From NCBI GenBank assembly GCA_019459525.1, contig JAIBEY010000101.1, positions 24,808-88,807 of the forward strand: a DNA stretch of 64,000 nt. The letters run 5' to 3'. Source of the DNA: Prolixibacteraceae bacterium. GTDB taxonomy: Bacteria > Bacteroidota > Bacteroidia > Bacteroidales > Prolixibacteraceae. Positions 60,978-64,000 of this stretch are shown piece by piece; position 1 is the first letter of the stretch, and the number at the start of each line of letters is the position of its first letter. The position numbers were made by a program, and so were the translations under genes. The notes below the pieces were generated by a model. It was not told the DNA's origin. It worked only from the letters and a program-made list of their open reading frames with translations, and ran no database searches.

Positions 60978-61442
60978 ATGATCGACAAACTAAACGACCT
61001 CATTGATCTGAATTTAACTTTCCTATTGACTGAGCATAAATTTAGTTCGCATCACCTTCTTAACTTGGACAAAAAGTCTTTCAGAAAATATGACCATTTG
61101 CAATTAGCAAATTTAATGGCTGAAAGAGGATTAGTTACTATCAATGGACAAAATTGCACTTTGACAGAAGAAGGACTTCTTATCGCAAAAAACGGTAGTT
61201 GGCTAGCACATTTAGATAATGAGACTAAAACCAAATCAGAACAGCAAACCAAGGCTGATAAGAAAGTACAACTGGAGTCTAAAATTGCAGAATTGACTGA
61301 AATTAATCTTACTCTGCAAAACAAGCAATTAAGGACTAAAATGTTATTTTCCATAATTGGGTTCATTTTGGGAATTATAGCAACCAACTGGAAAGAGATT
61401 TTAACAGTTTTGAAAATAATATCCCCGCCAGAAACGAAGTAA
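60978..61442 (+). CDS. Hypothetical protein: helical N-domain, coiled coil, C-terminal membrane helix
   Basis: A 154-residue protein. Residues about 1-75 look like a compact helical or winged-helix-like domain (LLTEHKFSSHHLLNLDKKSF; MAERGLVTINGQNCTLTEEG). A coiled coil follows (about 88-120), then one membrane helix (about 124-142, MLFSIIGFILGIIATNW) near the C-terminus. This is a tail-anchored cytoplasmic protein layout, common in accessory or defence-type genes but not diagnostic. No family recognised. Confidence 0.65.
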   Translation: MIDKLNDLIDLNLTFLLTEHKFSSHHLLNLDKKSFRKYDHLQLANLMAERGLVTINGQNCTLTEEGLLIAKNGSWLAHLDNETKTKSEQQTKADKKVQLESKIAELTEINLTLQNKQLRTKMLFSIIGFILGIIATNWKEILTVLKIISPPETK

Positions 61443-61536
61443 AAAAAAATTACAATGTTTTGAACATAGTCGTTTTTAATAAATATACTAAATCTCATAA
61501 TAAATTGATTTTTAGCTCTTTAATAAAAACATAATC

Positions 61537-61764
61537 ATGAGATTTATAATTGGTTTAGATTTAATATTAATCATTGCAATAACAATCTGGGGTGCACATA
61601 AAAGAATTGACGAATTCGGTGCATTCTTATGGTCATTTTTCCTAACCCCAATTGTTGGGCTTTTAGTTGTTTCTGCATCAAGTACTAAAATGTGGGAGTG
61701 CGACTTCTGCGATTATAAACAAGAAAAGGAATTTATTATCTGTACAGTAAACCGAACGGAATAG
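61537..61764 (+). CDS. Small two-helix membrane protein
   Basis: A 75-residue protein with two hydrophobic helices (about 3-20 and 28-48) and a short C-terminal tail containing CDFCDY and a third Cys, a CxxC pair that could bind metal or be redox active. No family recognised. It lies in the AT-rich accessory block, 20 nt before the DUF1304 gene, probably cotranscribed. Confidence 0.5.
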   Translation: MRFIIGLDLILIIAITIWGAHKRIDEFGAFLWSFFLTPIVGLLVVSASSTKMWECDFCDYKQEKEFIICTVNRTE

Positions 61765-61784
61765 TAACTCTTAAAAAATAAAAG

Positions 61785-62162
61785 ATGATCGTTGTAATCG
61801 CACAAATAATGACCGCTTTAGTCGCTATCGAGCATTTGTATATTTTATGGATTGAAATGTTTGCATGGGAAACCGCAGGCAAGAAAACATTTAAAACGAT
61901 TCCGGCAGAATTGTTTAAACCGACGAAAGGACTAGCCGCCAACCAGGGACTTTACAACGGTTTTTTATCGGCAGGATTAATTTGGTCATTTTTGATTTCA
62001 GACACAAACTGGGCCGTAAATATTCGGTTGTTCTTTCTGGCTTGTGTAATAATTGCCGGAATATATGGAGCAATAACTGCTTCCCGAAGAATATTTATCG
62101 TTCAGGCTTTGCCCGCAATTATCGCATTAATTTTGGTGTTATTTGCCTCTTCATACAATTAA
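61785..62162 (+). CDS. DUF1304 membrane protein
   Basis: A 125-residue protein with four membrane helices. IEHLYILWIEMFAWETA near the N-terminus and LAANQGLYNGFLSAGLIW are the conserved DUF1304 blocks, including the invariant NQGLYNGFLA-type motif. DUF1304 is a small integral membrane family of unknown function found in many bacteria. Complete and of usual length (about 120 aa). The next gene begins 26 nt later. Confidence 0.88.
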   Translation: MIVVIAQIMTALVAIEHLYILWIEMFAWETAGKKTFKTIPAELFKPTKGLAANQGLYNGFLSAGLIWSFLISDTNWAVNIRLFFLACVIIAGIYGAITASRRIFIVQALPAIIALILVLFASSYN

Positions 62163-62188
62163 CTGCCGTGTGCATTATACTTTTCAAC

Positions 62189-62788
62189 ATGGATAATAAA
62201 AACAGCAACCGAACCGTCGGTTTCGGTTATACCCAACGCGTATTTCAATGGTTTTTGGTTTTAGCGCTGCTTGATTTTAGTTGTGCCAGACCCAAAAACC
62301 AATCGGTGAAGTATTCATTTCAACAAATGGAATACAAGAAGCTCAACGAATCATTTGATTCGACATTTGTACTAAAAGGGGACACGGTAAGATTATTATG
62401 CACCACAGAATGTTTCAACGATTTTTCTGTTGCCGATACGATAAATGACACCATGATCAATTTATATCAGGATCGGTTTCTGAAACTGGAACTAACAAAT
62501 AATAAGATAGATACGCAGATTGTTGTAACCAAAGAAATAATCAAAAACCTTTACAACGACAATTCCACGTATAAAAGTTCGGTTTTAGCTTTTCCCCGGA
62601 TTGAAAAAGTTAATGCGGCAACCAATTCCGTTTTTGTTCATACCCTGTTTCTTTATCCCGGAAGTCTTGATGCTACCAATTTCCTTGAAGAAATTATTTT
62701 TGAAGTTACAGCGGAAGGAAAAGTATCCTTTTCTGAAGTTATTCAGCCGCCTGAAGAGCCGGATAGCCTGAAAACAAACAACCCATAA
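62189..62788 (+). CDS. Hypothetical lipoprotein
   Basis: 199 residues from ATG 62189. The open frame extends 207 nt further upstream inside the DUF1304 gene in another frame; the start is placed so that the hydrophobic segment QWFLVLALLDFSC acts as lipoprotein signal with Cys at about residue 30. The mature part is polar with beta-type stretches (NKIDTQIVVTKEI; FVHTLFLYPGS). No family recognised. Probably cotranscribed with the DUF1304 gene. Confidence 0.6.
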   Translation: MDNKNSNRTVGFGYTQRVFQWFLVLALLDFSCARPKNQSVKYSFQQMEYKKLNESFDSTFVLKGDTVRLLCTTECFNDFSVADTINDTMINLYQDRFLKLELTNNKIDTQIVVTKEIIKNLYNDNSTYKSSVLAFPRIEKVNAATNSVFVHTLFLYPGSLDATNFLEEIIFEVTAEGKVSFSEVIQPPEEPDSLKTNNP

Positions 62789-62938
62789 CGACAAATGGCC
62801 TGCATCATCCTGAGTAACCGGAAAATCGACTTCTGAAATCTCGATGAAACATTAACCGCCACGTCCGAATTGACAAGAAAACTGGTGACCAACGGAAATA
62901 TTAGATAATTTAGAGGCGAAATTGGAGTATCGTACCAA

Positions 62939-63625
62939 ATGGAAAGAATAAAAATATTTGTTATTGGCTCCGGAAAGTTAGCAACGGCCCTGTTATCGGC
63001 TGATTTATTGTTTCAATCAAGCGAAATCTTGAAATGGGAATCGCGCTACCAAACCTCTGCCGAAAAGGCAATAATCGTACATGCAGGTTCGGGACGGCAA
63101 CTAGCGGAGTGCGTTGAATTCTGTAAAAAGACAAAATCCCTGTTAATAGAACTTTCTACCGGACTGGAAACAGAAAAAATGAATCCTGATTTTCCACTCA
63201 TTATTTGTCCAAACACCTCCGTTTTAGTGCTGAAAACGCTAAGTATGTTAAAAGCCAATGGCCGGAATTTCGAAAATTATCACATTTCAATCACCGAATC
63301 TCATCAATCAACAAAAAAGACAGAACCAGGCACGGCTTATGCTTTTGCCAATGCATTAAAATTTCCCACCGATAAAATCAAATCAGTAAGAGTTCCTGAA
63401 ATTCAACAAACAAAAATCGGGATACCCAGTGAATTCCTGGGCAAACATGCATATCATAAAATAGTGATTAAAGATGGGAATGACGAAATAACGATAGAAA
63501 CAAAAGTTTTGGGCCACGATTCGTATGCGAATGGCATGAAAGCAATACTTGATACCGTCTTAAAATCCAGCTTCGAAAACAAGAAATATACGATTTTGGA
63601 CTTAATTGATAACAACATGCTCTGA
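62939..63625 (+). CDS. Divergent dihydrodipicolinate reductase (DapB)-like protein
   Basis: A 228-residue protein. The N-terminal Rossmann start IKIFVIGSGKLATALL replaces the usual GxxGxMG of DapB. The catalytic region reads SITESHQSTKKTEPGTAYAF; compare the family pattern E-x-H-H-x-x-K-x-D-x-P-S-G-T-A. The first His, the Lys and PGTA remain, while the second His is Gln. The C-terminal GHDSYANGM matches the DapB block that usually reads R-x-x-F-x-x-G. It is not clustered with lysine genes. A paralogue with altered substrate is more likely than the main lysine-pathway enzyme (inference). Confidence 0.72.
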   Translation: MERIKIFVIGSGKLATALLSADLLFQSSEILKWESRYQTSAEKAIIVHAGSGRQLAECVEFCKKTKSLLIELSTGLETEKMNPDFPLIICPNTSVLVLKTLSMLKANGRNFENYHISITESHQSTKKTEPGTAYAFANALKFPTDKIKSVRVPEIQQTKIGIPSEFLGKHAYHKIVIKDGNDEITIETKVLGHDSYANGMKAILDTVLKSSFENKKYTILDLIDNNML

Positions 63626-63756
63626 ATACACAAAAAACAATGACTGATGCAAAATAAAAACGATAGGTCAAAAGTGGTTACTGAAATTCGCCAACAACGA
63701 AGCACCAGCAAACCACAACAAACAATAAAAAACATAACCCTTTAACAGTAAGCACA

Positions 63757-64000
63757 ATGAAAATCTTAAACTTAGCTTTTACACTTTTAGCAATAATTTT
63801 TCTGGCAGGCTCAGTCTCAGCCCAGGATTGGCCCAACACAGCCCGTTTTAAAGCCGACAACGAAAAAATCGGACTTCCGCAGAACGGCGAAAAACGTATC
63901 GTTTTTATGGGCAATTCCATTACCGAAGGTTGGATCAGGCTTTGTCCAGACTTCTTTGCCAATAAACCGTATGTCAATCGGGGCATCAGTGGCCAAACAA
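63757..64000 (+). CDS. SGNH/GDSL hydrolase (3' part outside window)
   Basis: Only the first 81 codons are visible; the gene runs off the right edge. Signal peptide MKILNLAFTLLAIIFLAGSV ending SAQD, then RIVFMGNSITEGW, the block I Ser of SGNH hydrolases, and YVNRGISGQT, the start of block II with its Gly. Such secreted enzymes deacetylate glycans or hydrolyse esters. Substrate unknown. The 131 nt before it hold no other gene. Confidence 0.88.
   Translation, partial: MKILNLAFTLLAIIFLAGSVSAQDWPNTARFKADNEKIGLPQNGEKRIVFMGNSITEGWIRLCPDFFANKPYVNRGISGQT

Noticed and set aside
1..64000. tRNA, rRNA, CRISPR arrays, insertion sequences, prophage genes
   Set aside because: No cloverleaf-like segment, repeat-spacer pattern, transposase, integrase or phage structural gene was recognised on reading; a dedicated tRNA and ncRNA search was not possible.

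Overview
This 64 kb window looks like chromosomal DNA of a free-living or sediment-type Bacteroidota, most likely Bacteroidales/Marinilabiliales (Prolixibacteraceae-like; family-level placement is inference). Supporting signs are two SusC/SusD pairs, a fused MurF-alanine racemase, GldB, DUF1573 and DUF4369 lipoproteins, an OmpP1/FadL porin, an S46 peptidase, and many TAnnTTTG-type -7 promoter elements. No rRNA, tRNA, CRISPR array or intact insertion sequence was recognised.

Layout. 1-2.3 kb: a partial FAD-dependent oxidoreductase, a decayed DUF5009-like acyltransferase remnant and a ROK repressor, with repeated AT-rich palindromes between them. 2.4-13 kb: housekeeping genes (gldB, an outer-membrane barrel, nadE, a Crp/Fnr regulator, murF-alr, tdk, an acidic protein, rsmI, a YjjG-type HAD phosphatase). 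13.4-23.3 kb: two tandem susC-susD pairs with no glycoside hydrolase or dedicated regulator, sharing a near-identical 5' end. 23.4-25.5 kb: an RprXY-like two-component pair. 25.7-32.4 kb: DUF1573 protein, MeaB, a TlpA-like lipoprotein, lipoamide dehydrogenase, FadL-type porin. 32.6-33.3 kb: lycopene cyclase.

33.4-43 kb is the most unusual part. A TM2 protein is followed by a tightly overlapping run: a secreted LolA-like protein, a YidD-domain protein carrying its own signal peptide, and two TPR-like membrane proteins that share a PGSG-x-IYAG motif. After another secreted protein comes a hybrid histidine kinase, a sigma-54-activating response regulator, and a coiled-coil envelope protein whose gene is preceded by a textbook -24/-12 promoter (41995-42009). 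The kinase gene and nadE, 33 kb apart, share a related 142-nt leader at exactly the same distance from the start codon.

43-57 kb: kbl with a divergent zinc alcohol dehydrogenase (possible threonine catabolism), rnhB, a REP-like palindromic repeat, an envelope-polysaccharide group (GT4, flippase, DUF3267 zincin, uppP), gltX, an S46 dipeptidyl-peptidase of DPP7 type, rnhA and kdtA. 57.7-60.3 kb: B12-dependent ribonucleotide reductase. 60.4-64 kb: an AT-richer accessory stretch of small membrane proteins, a DUF1304 protein, a divergent DapB paralogue and the start of an SGNH hydrolase.

All calls come from reading the sequence. Family assignments rest on motifs recognised by eye, with no database search behind them.
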